Shown piece after piece: positions 1 through 5,581 of a stretch of 7,413 nt of DNA. The stretch's first letter is position 1. The number at the start of each line of letters is the position of its first letter. Where the stretch lies: NCBI GenBank assembly GCA_902796775.1, contig CADBQK010000337.1, forward strand, positions 1-7,413, read 5' to 3'. Source of the stretch: an uncultured Lachnospiraceae bacterium. GTDB taxonomy: Bacteria; Bacillota_A; Clostridia; Lachnospirales; Lachnospiraceae. A model generated the notes under the pieces. It was not told the origin of the DNA and did no database searches. It saw only the letters and a program-made list of their open reading frames with translations. Both the position numbers and the translations under genes were made by a program.

Positions 1-87
1 AAGATATGCAGGAGCTGCACTATGAAATAAAGCCGATTTATAGAGTTTCGCAAACGCCTATTTGTAACGAATATAAAAGGAGTCAAA

Positions 88-975
88 ATGGTCTACATCT
101 ATTGTGCACTTTATGCGGAGGCAGCAGCTCTGATCGAAAGGCTGTGTTTGAAGAAACGGACAGAAATCAATGCATTTCAGGTGTTTGGGGATCTTCAGGA
201 GAAATACTGTCTGGTAATGACCGGAGTGGGTATGGTGAATGCGGTGAGTGCTGTTTCCTATATGTCTGCCCTGTACCCGCCGGGACCGCAGGATTATCTG
301 GTCAATTTCGGGAGCTGCGCTGCTGCAGATTTGAAAAGGGAAAAAGGCGGTCTGTATATCTGCAGAAAGATTTGCGATCAGGCAGCCGGACGGGATTTCT
401 ATCCGGATATGATCTACGATTATTCACTCTGTGAGGCCGATCTGGTGACGGTTTCCCGACCGGTGACTGATCTGCGTGCGGAGCCTTGTGATGTCTCCCC
501 TTTATTATATGACATGGAAGCAGCCGGTATTTTCCAGGCGGCAAACCGCTTTTTGGGACCTCATCAGATGCTTTTTCTGAAAGTGGTCAGTGATCATGGA
601 GAACCATCTTCTCTGACAGCAGCATCATTAGGAGAGATCTGTACTGCCGCAGCAGAAACTATCAGCACGATCCTTGAGGAGCTGGGATCCGGTAAAAAGG
701 ACAGCGCAAAAGGCGGGATCAGTGATCCCGGTATTTCAGAAGACCATCTGGCTGAAGATCTGAAATGTACAGCAGCGATGCGGGAGATCCTGAACGGATA
801 TCTGCATTACTTCCGGACGGCAGGCATAGATGTTTCAGCCTGGATTGGCAGGCTCAGGCAGGAGAAGGCATTCCCCTGCAAAAGCAAAAAAGAAGGCCTG
901 GCCCTGCTCGCCCGGATGAGGAGAGAGCTTATATATCAGGATGATGAGGGAGGACAGAGCGATGCCGGTTTATGA
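88..975 (+). CDS. MTA/SAH nucleosidase-like protein (nucleoside phosphorylase fold) with C-terminal extension
   Basis: This 295-residue protein has a purine nucleosidase/phosphorylase-like N-terminal domain (about 1-195). Visible marks are the opening IYCALYAEA with Glu11, the glycine turn TGVGMVNA (45-52), NFGS (73-76), YDMEAAG (141-147) and VVSDHGE (166-172). Glu11, Glu144 and Asp169 fall where MTA/SAH nucleosidases (Pfs/MTAN) have their catalytic Glu, Glu and Asp. It therefore probably cleaves the glycosidic bond of an adenine nucleoside such as MTA, SAH or 5'-deoxyadenosine; the substrate is inferred. A polar linker (about 200-225) and a basic helical region (about 226-283) follow, and ordinary MTANs of about 230 residues lack these. 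No signal peptide is visible, so it should be cytosolic. ATG 88 is preceded by AAAAGGAG (75-82). The 3' end overlaps the downstream radical SAM gene by 14 nt, which suggests translational coupling and a shared function. Confidence 0.75.
   Translation: MVYIYCALYAEAAALIERLCLKKRTEINAFQVFGDLQEKYCLVMTGVGMVNAVSAVSYMSALYPPGPQDYLVNFGSCAAADLKREKGGLYICRKICDQAAGRDFYPDMIYDYSLCEADLVTVSRPVTDLRAEPCDVSPLLYDMEAAGIFQAANRFLGPHQMLFLKVVSDHGEPSSLTAASLGEICTAAAETISTILEELGSGKKDSAKGGISDPGISEDHLAEDLKCTAAMREILNGYLHYFRTAGIDVSAWIGRLRQEKAFPCKSKKEGLALLARMRRELIYQDDEGGQSDAGL
947..954 (+). promoter_or_regulatory. Ribosome binding site that sets the radical SAM gene start
   Basis: AGGGAGGA lies 7 nt before ATG 962. The longer in-frame starts at ATG 941 and ATG 944 have no comparable purine-rich site and would place this Shine-Dalgarno inside the gene. 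The protein from 962 (MPVYEKAFSHIYVEEEAL) also begins close to where SplB proteins normally begin. I therefore chose 962. Confidence 0.7.
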
Positions 976-2047
976 AAAAGCGTTTTCCCATATCTATGTG
1001 GAAGAGGAGGCATTGACCTTCCCTCTGACAAAGCAGATCCTTGCCAGATTCCCAAAAAGCAGTATTATCCTCATCCGGCACTACAAGGATGTCTTTAACC
1101 GCAGGCGGCAGGACTATGCCCTGCAGCACCGGGTGAAACCGCTGATCCTGGCGGTGAAGAAAGACGGGTTCTTTTATCCAGGGGCGCCTGTCTGCCAGAG
1201 CTTTGGGAATGAGCATTTTTACTATACCTCCTGTGTCATGAACTGTCCTTTTGACTGCGAATACTGTTATCTGAAGGGCATGTATCCTTCCGGCTGTATG
1301 GTCATCTTCGTCAATCTGGAAGACTATTTTGCAGAGATAGAGAAGATTCTGGTGAGGCATCCGATGTATATCTGCGTGTCTTATGACAGCGACCTGCCTG
1401 CGGTGGAGCCTATGACAGGATATGTAAAAGCATGGAGTGGCTTTGCAGGCAGAAGGGCAGCAAATGGGGAGATAGTAAATGGACAGACAGCGGGTAGAAA
1501 GGCTCCAGATAGAAGGACAGCAGATGGAAGAGCGGCGGATGGAAAGGATCTCCTGAAGATCGAGATCCGGACCAAGAGCGCCGGCCTTTGCTGGGACAGC
1601 CTGTATCCGTATCCGAATGTGATCTATGCCTTTACCCTGTCCCCGCAGCCCGTGATCGACTCTTACGAGCACGGCACACCTTCCCTGAAGGCACGTCTCG
1701 CCTGCATCCGGGAGGGCCTTGGGGAGGGCTTTCCTATCCGGCTTTGCTTTGATCCGATGATTTTCTGCCCGGACTGGAAAGGGATCTATGGTGAGATGCT
1801 GCAGGAAGTGCGGGAGGCCATAGACATACAGCAGGTACAGGATATTTCCGTAGGATCTTTTCGGATCTCGGCGGAATATCTTGCACCCATGCGCAGGATG
1901 CAGCCGGATAGCAGCGTTGTCTGGTTCCCCTATATAAAAAAGGGCAGCTATTACCAGTACGATGAAGAAATTGCAAATGAGATGGAAGGATTTCTGGTAA
2001 CAGAGATCTCCCGGCATACCGATCGGGAGAAAGTCTTCCGATTGTAA
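962..2047 (+). CDS. splB: Spore photoproduct lyase family radical SAM protein
   Basis: The 361-residue protein is a SAM-dependent [4Fe-4S] radical enzyme. The cluster motif CX3CX2C is Cys95, Cys99 and Cys102 in CPFDCEYCYL, the form typical of spore photoproduct lyases. Other family features are the N-terminal YVEEEAL...PLTKQIL, RTKSAG (203-208), the segment around SYEHGTPSLKARLACI (234-249) and the FPIRLCFDPMI strand (257-267). The family reverts spore photoproduct (5-thyminyl-5,6-dihydrothymine) in germinating spores. Tyr101 and Tyr103 match the tyrosines flanking the last cluster Cys in Bacillus SplB. The Bacillus H-donor Cys141 (context SCTSD) aligns here with Tyr141 in SYDSD; Cys138 is nearby. 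Residues about 158-196 are a Gly/Ala/Arg/Asp-rich insert that makes it slightly longer than the 342-aa Bacillus enzyme. It overlaps the upstream nucleosidase-like gene. The family call is firm. True lesion repair activity is less certain, so the symbol is provisional. Confidence 0.8.
   Translation: MPVYEKAFSHIYVEEEALTFPLTKQILARFPKSSIILIRHYKDVFNRRRQDYALQHRVKPLILAVKKDGFFYPGAPVCQSFGNEHFYYTSCVMNCPFDCEYCYLKGMYPSGCMVIFVNLEDYFAEIEKILVRHPMYICVSYDSDLPAVEPMTGYVKAWSGFAGRRAANGEIVNGQTAGRKAPDRRTADGRAADGKDLLKIEIRTKSAGLCWDSLYPYPNVIYAFTLSPQPVIDSYEHGTPSLKARLACIREGLGEGFPIRLCFDPMIFCPDWKGIYGEMLQEVREAIDIQQVQDISVGSFRISAEYLAPMRRMQPDSSVVWFPYIKKGSYYQYDEEIANEMEGFLVTEISRHTDREKVFRL
1451..1541 (+). repeat. Degenerate in-frame repeats coding a low-complexity insert
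   Basis: AGAAGGGCAGCAAATGG (1451-1467) recurs as AGAAGGACAGCAGATGG (1511-1527), with 15 of 17 bases identical, exactly 60 nt apart and so in frame. A shorter echo, AGCGGCGGATGG, follows at 1530-1541. The encoded stretch repeats variants of RRAANG / RRTADG / RAADG. It lies between the SDLPAVEPMTG region and the RTKSAG strand of the radical SAM protein, where Bacillus SplB has only a short connection. It looks like a repeat-expanded surface loop. Confidence 0.6.
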
Positions 2048-2070
2048 TTTATCAAATTGTAATATATCAA
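2041..2070 (+). repeat. 15-bp tandem direct repeat across the splB stop codon
   Basis: ATTGTAATTTATCAA (2041-2055) is followed directly by ATTGTAATATATCAA (2056-2070), with 14 of 15 bases identical. The first copy contains the radical SAM stop codon TAA (2045-2047). The repeat opens a short AT-rich stretch to about 2090 that separates splB from the orphan open frame. It could be a slippage duplication or an old rearrangement junction. Confidence 0.75.
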
Positions 2071-2302
2071 AAAAACCATAAAAATTTTTGGGAAAACAGG
2101 ATTTAAGCCGGGTAAAGAACTGACCAGGTACCTGAATGAACTGCAACAATGCCCCTTCATTCGGAAATATCAGAATTTTACTACGAAAAACAACAGCTTT
2201 ACCTTCCATCTCATCGATCTCTTCACAGTGGTTTACCATAGCTTCCTGAAAGAGAGGCAGCCTGTGTCCTGGCTGGACTTTTTACACACCTCGGCCTACT
2301 AG
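2063..2302 (+). pseudogene. Orphan 3' gene remnant (79 codons, no start)
   Basis: An uninterrupted frame runs from just after TAA 2060-2062 to TAG 2300-2302. It has no ATG, GTG or TTG with a ribosome binding site near its beginning. The translation looks protein-like: GFKPGKELTRYLNELQQCPF, then an aromatic, hydrophobic run including FHLIDLFTVVYHSFLKE and WLDFLHTSAY at the end. This resembles the C-terminal end of a larger protein, possibly a transposase, but I do not recognise the family for certain. Its 5' part is missing. It starts at the tandem repeat and AT-rich junction behind splB and ends inside a terminator. The same frame stays open after the TAG to 2569, but that part looks less protein-like. 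It could also be a chance open frame. Confidence 0.4.
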
Positions 2303-2323
2303 GCATGGTGTGGGTTTTCTTTT
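2285..2323 (+). terminator. Rho-independent terminator
   Basis: The stem CACACC (2285-2290) pairs with GGTGTG (2307-2312). An inner GCC/GGC pairing (2294-2296 with 2302-2304) sits above a small internal loop. The T-rich run TTTTCTTTT (2315-2323) follows after GG. It would end transcripts from the nucleosidase-radical SAM unit and insulate pyrE. It overlaps the stop codon of the orphan frame. Confidence 0.6.
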
Positions 2324-2462
2324 GAAAGAGTATGTCTGCTGCATACAAAACAGTTAAAGGCAGCATTGGAAATCGCAGGAATCAGCAGTCAGGATTTTTC
2401 ATGGCAAAGTAAAAAGGCAGGGAAAGGAAAGGAGAAGGGGGAGCAGAACGACCTGCTGATCG

Positions 2463-2498
2463 CGGTGCAATTGCCTGAAACGGTGCAATTGCCTGTAA
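2463..2498 (+). repeat. 18-bp tandem duplication containing GCAATTGC palindromes
   Basis: CGGTGCAATTGCCTGAAA (2463-2480) is followed directly by CGGTGCAATTGCCTGTAA (2481-2498), with 17 of 18 bases identical. Each copy carries the 8-bp palindrome GCAATTGC (2467-2474 and 2485-2492). The block ends 12 bp before the proposed -35 of the pyrE promoter, where an activator or repressor could bind. It may also be a neutral duplication. Confidence 0.7.
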
Positions 2499-2507
2499 CG
2501 GATATTC

Positions 2508-2550
2508 CAGTTGTAAACACAGTAGGGGAATGGTATACTGTTTACAACTG
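2508..2550. promoter_or_regulatory. Inverted-repeat operator candidate over the pyrE promoter
   Basis: CAGTTGTAAAC (2508-2518) and GTTTACAACTG (2540-2550) are perfect 11-bp inverted arms. Inside them AGTA (2521-2524) also mirrors TACT (2536-2539). The left arm covers the -35 and the right arm begins directly after the -10, so a bound dimer would block RNA polymerase. The half-sites TTGTAAAC/GTTTACAA are those known for the biotin repressor BirA in enterobacteria. The 21-nt gap between these 8-mers is longer than in that operator (18 nt in E. coli), so the regulator is unknown. Confidence 0.5.
2511..2539 (+). promoter_or_regulatory. Sigma-A promoter for pyrE and downstream pur genes
   Basis: A -35 element TTGTAA (2511-2516) and a -10 element TATACT (2534-2539, five of six to consensus) are separated by 17 bp, the ideal spacing. 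Transcription would start near 2546, giving a leader of about 80 nt before pyrE ATG 2628. It follows the terminator at 2285-2323, which fits a new transcription unit. No equally good promoter was seen before the genes further right, so it may drive the cluster. Confidence 0.6.
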
Positions 2551-2627
2551 TGCTGAAGGAGCTTGCTGATTGATGATGATTTGGTAGTCATCAGATTCAC
2601 CAGATCATAAGATATGCGGAGGAATAT

Positions 2628-3302
2628 ATGGAGAGATACAAGGAAGAGTTTATCGAGTTTATGGTGGACTGCCAGGTTCTGAAATTCGGGGATTTCGTGA
2701 CGAAGAGCGGCAGGCAGACCCCCTTTTTTATCAACACCGGTTTTTACAGGACCGGCTCGCAGCTGCGGAGACTGGGCGGCTTCTACGCCAGGGCGATCAA
2801 GGAGACATTCGGCCTGGATTTTGATGTCCTTTTCGGACCTTCTTACAAGGGAATTCCTCTTTCCGTTATTACGGCAGCAGCGATCAGTGAGGATTACAAT
2901 GCGGATGTCCGCTACTGTTCCAACCGCAAGGAGATCAAAGATCATGGAGATAAAGGGATTCTGCTGGGCGGCCCGATGGGAAGCGGTGACAGGGTGCTGA
3001 TTATTGAAGATGTGACAACAGCTGGTACTTCTATCGCAGAGACCATGCCGATCATCCAGGCACAGGGGGAGCCTCAGGTGATGGGCATGATCGTCAGCGT
3101 AGACCGTATGGAGCGGGGGAGCGGTGAAAAGAGCGCCCTGAGGGAGATTTCGGAAAAATACGGACTGAAGACAGCCAGCATCGTGACGATGGATGAGGTT
3201 GTTGAGCATCTTTGGAATAAGCCCTACAAGGGCAAGGTTGTGATCGATGATACGATCAAAGCAGCTATCGATGCTTACTATGAGCAGTACGGAGCAAAAT
3301 AA
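2628..3302 (+). CDS. pyrE: Orotate phosphoribosyltransferase
   Basis: PyrE transfers the phosphoribosyl group of PRPP to orotate, giving OMP, the fifth step of de novo pyrimidine synthesis in the cytosol. The 224-residue protein has the family's usual length. The orotate-binding N-terminal part KSGRQTPFFINTGFY is at 26-40. The flexible-loop region follows FGPSYKGIPL (69-78), and the PRPP-binding signature VLIIEDVTTAGTS is at 123-135. The ATG is preceded by GGAGG (2618-2622) at 5 nt. It is the first gene after a strong promoter overlapped by an inverted repeat. The partner genes pyrF, pyrK and pyrD, often placed just before pyrE in clostridia, are absent here. Two small membrane protein genes and purE follow on the same strand, so pyrimidine and purine genes may be co-transcribed. 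Confidence 0.95.
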   Translation: MERYKEEFIEFMVDCQVLKFGDFVTKSGRQTPFFINTGFYRTGSQLRRLGGFYARAIKETFGLDFDVLFGPSYKGIPLSVITAAAISEDYNADVRYCSNRKEIKDHGDKGILLGGPMGSGDRVLIIEDVTTAGTSIAETMPIIQAQGEPQVMGMIVSVDRMERGSGEKSALREISEKYGLKTASIVTMDEVVEHLWNKPYKGKVVIDDTIKAAIDAYYEQYGAK

Positions 3303-3335
3303 GACTGTACTCGCTTTTGTGAAAGGAGAAGAACA

Positions 3336-3503
3336 ATGAAGTTAAGATTGGAAGACCGGCTGTATCATATGACAGGAAAACTAGGTGCAGGCATGCTGGT
3401 GATCGGGATCCTGACACTGGTGGGCGGTCTGGTACTGGGGACGATCAGTATTGTCAACGGCGGCATTCTGCTGAAGGCACACTCTGATCTCCTGAAGAGA
3501 TAG
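3336..3503 (+). CDS. Small hydrophobic membrane protein, 55 aa, unknown function
   Basis: ATG 3336 has a clear ribosome binding site, AAAGGAGA (3322-3329), 6 nt upstream. The translation starts with a charged segment, MKLRLEDRLYHMTGK. A long glycine-rich hydrophobic stretch follows (about 16-47: GAGMLVIGILTLVGGLVLG onward to NGGILL), ending in the polar tail KAHSDLLKR. This could be one long membrane helix or a tight helical hairpin. It lies 33 nt after pyrE and 28 nt before a second small membrane protein gene, so both are likely in the same transcript. I do not recognise a characterised family. The good ribosome binding site, protein-like composition and position support a real gene. Confidence 0.65.
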   Translation: MKLRLEDRLYHMTGKLGAGMLVIGILTLVGGLVLGTISIVNGGILLKAHSDLLKR

Positions 3504-3531
3504 AAAATCGTGCATAGAGGATAGTACAGGG

Positions 3532-3864
3532 ATGGCGAGAGATATATTCAGCTTTGTCAAAGTACAGCGGGATGAGACGGATGCCGGGATGATCAGTGTC
3601 CTGATGGCAGCTTTCTCCATCCTGTGTCTGCTGCTTTTGATTGCCGTATCATTTGCGGGAGGCGGGAATCTGCCCCCTCTTGCAGGAGGTGTCGGCTATT
3701 TGAGTTTTGTAATCGCTTTCTGGTCATTCTGGATTGCCTGGCAGCTGCGCCATGATCATGAAGCTTATGGACGTATGGTCAACAGTGCGATCTATGCTGC
3801 AGCAGCGGCTGTAATCCTGCATCTGGTGGTATTCCTGACGGGATGTTTTGTGCTGCTGCAGTAG
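3532..3864 (+). CDS. Small three-helix membrane protein resembling DUF6142
   Basis: The 110-residue product begins with a short polar segment, MARDIFSFVKVQRDETDAG. Three predicted membrane segments follow: about 19-43, 51-71 (rich in Trp and Phe) and 84-108. A charged loop, RHDHEAYGR, lies between the second and third. The layout and the FSFVK...GMISVLMAAFSIL opening resemble the DUF6142 family of small Lachnospiraceae membrane proteins; this comparison is from memory. No function is known. The ribosome binding site is weak (AGAGG at 3516-3520, 11 nt before ATG), so translation may depend on coupling to the 55-aa gene before it. It sits between pyrE and purE, 73 nt before purE. A role in nucleobase or nucleotide metabolism would be a guess from position only. 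Confidence 0.7.
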   Translation: MARDIFSFVKVQRDETDAGMISVLMAAFSILCLLLLIAVSFAGGGNLPPLAGGVGYLSFVIAFWSFWIAWQLRHDHEAYGRMVNSAIYAAAAAVILHLVVFLTGCFVLLQ

Positions 3865-3937
3865 AGAGCTGGACTGTGCAGGGCGCTTGAGAATTGAAGC
3901 AAAAAATTCTTACAGATAATCGATAAAGGAGAAAGAA

Positions 3938-4453
3938 ATGGGAGTAAAAATCGGAATTGTCATGGGTAGTGATTCGGATCTGGATATCATGGCCGGAGCG
4001 GCCAAGGTGCTGGAGGAGCTGGGTGTAGAGTATGAAGTCAGCATTATCTCGGCACACCGGACCCCTGCCAAACTGGAGGAGTATGCAAAGAGCGCTGAGG
4101 GAAGAGGTCTGGAAGCAATCATTTGCGGGGCGGGCGGCTCTGCGGCGTTGGCCGGCGTGACTGCCGCGATGACGGTCCTGCCGGTGATCGGCGTGCCGAT
4201 TTACTCCAAAACGATAGGCGGGATGGATGCCCTTCTTTCCACTGTGCAGATGCCTTCCGGTATCCCGGTGGCGACCGTAGCGATCAATGGTGCGAAAAAT
4301 GCAGGGATCCTGGCTGCGAAGATCGCAGCCCGCACAGATCCCGAGCTGGCAGGCAGGCTGAAGGCCTACAGTGAAGACATGGCGCAGGGTGTACTTGCCA
4401 AGAATGAAAAGATCGGGCAGATCGGATATAAAGCTTATCTGGAGCAGATGTAA
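3938..4453 (+). CDS. purE: N5-carboxyaminoimidazole ribonucleotide mutase (PurE, class I)
   Basis: PurE moves the carboxylate of N5-CAIR to carbon 4, giving CAIR, step 6 of purine synthesis; some PurE proteins instead carboxylate AIR with CO2. The 171-residue length fits the stand-alone class I enzyme. Visible motifs are MGSDSDL (9-15), SAHRTP (38-43, with the conserved His40), GAGGSAALAG (64-73), LPVIGVP (81-87) and MPSGIPVATVAINGAKNA (105-122). At residues 70 and 72 this protein has Ala where class I enzymes such as E. coli PurE (GGAAHLPG) have His and Pro; His is considered important there. AAAGGAGA (3925-3932) precedes the ATG by 5 nt. No purK is seen nearby. It probably belongs to the pyrE-pur transcript, followed after 102 nt by purM. 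Confidence 0.92.
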   Translation: MGVKIGIVMGSDSDLDIMAGAAKVLEELGVEYEVSIISAHRTPAKLEEYAKSAEGRGLEAIICGAGGSAALAGVTAAMTVLPVIGVPIYSKTIGGMDALLSTVQMPSGIPVATVAINGAKNAGILAAKIAARTDPELAGRLKAYSEDMAQGVLAKNEKIGQIGYKAYLEQM

Positions 4454-4555
4454 GAAATCAGAGAGACCCCAAAGGCAATAACGGGAACAGAATCGAATCG
4501 TACAGGAAACAAAACCGGGAGCAGACAAACTCCAGATATACGCAGGAGGATATAG
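4454..4555 (+). other. T-poor spacer between purE and purM
   Basis: This 102-nt gap has only 10 T residues and is rich in A and G, so the RNA would be nearly unpaired. It contains no hairpin with a T tract and no promoter that I can support. It ends with the strong ribosome binding site AGGAGGA (4544-4550) for purM. Confidence 0.4.
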
Positions 4556-5581
4556 ATGGACTATAAAAAGGCAGGAGTAGATATTGAGGCGGGGTATGAG
4601 TCAGTACGACTGATGCGTTCACATGTAAAAAAGACGATGCGCCCAGAGGTGCTGGGAGATATCGGCGGATTTTCGGGAGCCTTTTCTGCGGCAGCATTTA
4701 AGGATATGGAGGATCCTGTCCTGGTGTCCGGGACGGATGGTGTCGGCACGAAACTGAAGCTGGCATTTGTAATGGATAAACATGATACCGTCGGAATCGA
4801 CTGCGTGGCAATGTGCGTCAATGATATCGCTTGTGCGGGCGGAGAACCTCTTTTTTTCCTGGACTATATTGCCTGCGGGAAGAATTATCCGGAAAAGATT
4901 GCGCAGATCGTCAGCGGAGTGGCTGAGGGCTGCATGCAGGCCGGCGCAGCTCTGATCGGAGGAGAGACCGCAGAGATGCCTGGTTTTTATCCGGAAGATG
5001 AATTTGATCTGGCCGGATTTGCTGTAGGCGTTGTGGATAGAAAAGACCTGATTACCGGGAAAAATCTCAAAGCCGGCGACACCCTTATCGGGATTGCTTC
5101 TTCCGGTGTGCACAGCAACGGCTTTTCCCTTGTCAGGAAAGTGTTTGATATGAGCCGGGAGTCTCTGGAGACATATTATCCGGAGCTGGGTGCCACATTG
5201 GGTGAGACACTTCTGGCTCCGACAAAGATCTATGTCAAAGCTCTTCGTTCCCTGAAAGATGGCGGCGTAGCAGTGAAGGCCTGCTCTCATATCACAGGAG
5301 GGGGCTTTTACGAGAATGTTCCCCGCATGCTTCCGGATGGGGTGCGTGCTGTGATCCGTAAGGACAGCTATGAGGTACCGCCGATATTTGGTTTGCTTGC
5401 GAGACAGGGACAGATCGAAGAAAAAGTCATGTACAATACCTACAATATGGGTATTGGAATGGTACTGGGCGTGGAAGCCGGCCAGGCGCAGGAGGCAATC
5501 CGCCTTCTGGAGGCAGCTGGTGAGCAGGCATTTGTGATCGGAGAAGTAATCTCGGGAGAAAAGGGTGTGGATCTATGCTGA
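4556..5581 (+). CDS. purM: Phosphoribosylformylglycinamidine cyclo-ligase (AIR synthetase)
   Basis: PurM closes the imidazole ring by ATP-dependent conversion of FGAM to AIR, step 5 of purine synthesis. The 341-residue protein is full length for the family. Motifs in order are GTDGVGTKL (59-67), CVND (87-90), GGETAEMPG (135-143), [13 protein letters not shown] (182-194), HITGGG (245-250) and [10 protein letters not shown] (293-302). They belong to the ATP-binding PurM superfamily fold. AGGAGGA (4544-4550) stands 5 nt before the ATG. Its product AIR is the precursor of the PurE substrate, linking it to the gene upstream. The final codons overlap the purN start by 7 nt (5575-5581), so purN is probably translationally coupled to it. 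Confidence 0.96.
   Translation: MDYKKAGVDIEAGYESVRLMRSHVKKTMRPEVLGDIGGFSGAFSAAAFKDMEDPVLVSGTDGVGTKLKLAFVMDKHDTVGIDCVAMCVNDIACAGGEPLFFLDYIACGKNYPEKIAQIVSGVAEGCMQAGAALIGGETAEMPGFYPEDEFDLAGFAVGVVDRKDLITGKNLKAGDTLIGIASSGVHSNGFSLVRKVFDMSRESLETYYPELGATLGETLLAPTKIYVKALRSLKDGGVAVKACSHITGGGFYENVPRMLPDGVRAVIRKDSYEVPPIFGLLARQGQIEEKVMYNTYNMGIGMVLGVEAGQAQEAIRLLEAAGEQAFVIGEVISGEKGVDLC

Larger units (their letters stand above)
2324..2627 (+). other. Non-coding pyrE upstream region
   Basis: These 304 bases contain no convincing gene. A TTG-initiated frame at 2366-2569 lacks a ribosome binding site, has a lysine- and glycine-rich stretch encoded by a purine-rich run, and runs through the promoter elements, so I do not call it. 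A small hairpin GTATG/CATAC (2330-2334 with 2342-2346) is present. The second half holds the 18-bp tandem duplication, the promoter and the inverted repeat listed separately. The leader after the promoter contains a 6-bp stem TGATGA/TCATCA (2574-2579 with 2588-2593) without a T tract. I see no PyrR-type attenuator. Confidence 0.5.

Noticed and set aside
39..75. Sigma-A (TATAGA) or sigma-G-like (GAATATA) promoter before the nucleosidase-like gene
   Set aside because: TATAGA at 39-44 has no acceptable -35. GAATATA at 69-75 would start transcription inside the ribosome binding site. The true promoter may lie before the window.
6..434. A 142-codon + frame overlapping the start of the nucleosidase-like gene
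   Set aside because: It lacks a ribosome binding site and its translation is Cys/Gly/Arg-rich and non-homologous in appearance, while the overlapping frame has nucleosidase motifs.
929..2239. A long antisense open frame (436 codons) opposite the radical SAM gene
   Set aside because: The + strand has clear family motifs and a good ribosome binding site. The antisense translation is Cys/His/Arg-rich with no recognisable motif, and it arises from codon bias of the real gene.
2366..2569. TTG-initiated 67-codon frame before pyrE
   Set aside because: It has no ribosome binding site, runs through the promoter, inverted repeat and tandem repeat, and has low-complexity composition. It is in frame with the orphan remnant across a TAG, which was noted but is not enough for a call.
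2556..2610. Short leader peptide frames in the pyrE leader after AAGGAG (2556-2561)
   Set aside because: Only a four-codon ATG frame or frames with TTG, CTG or ATT starts at poor spacing are available, and there is no terminator for attenuation.
2382..3209. Antisense frame of 275 codons opposite pyrE
   Set aside because: It is a shadow of an unmistakable pyrE and has no protein-like motif.
3894..3920. Possible promoter TTGAAG...GATAAT before purE
   Set aside because: The spacing is only 15 bp, and the start site would fall on or after the purE ribosome binding site.
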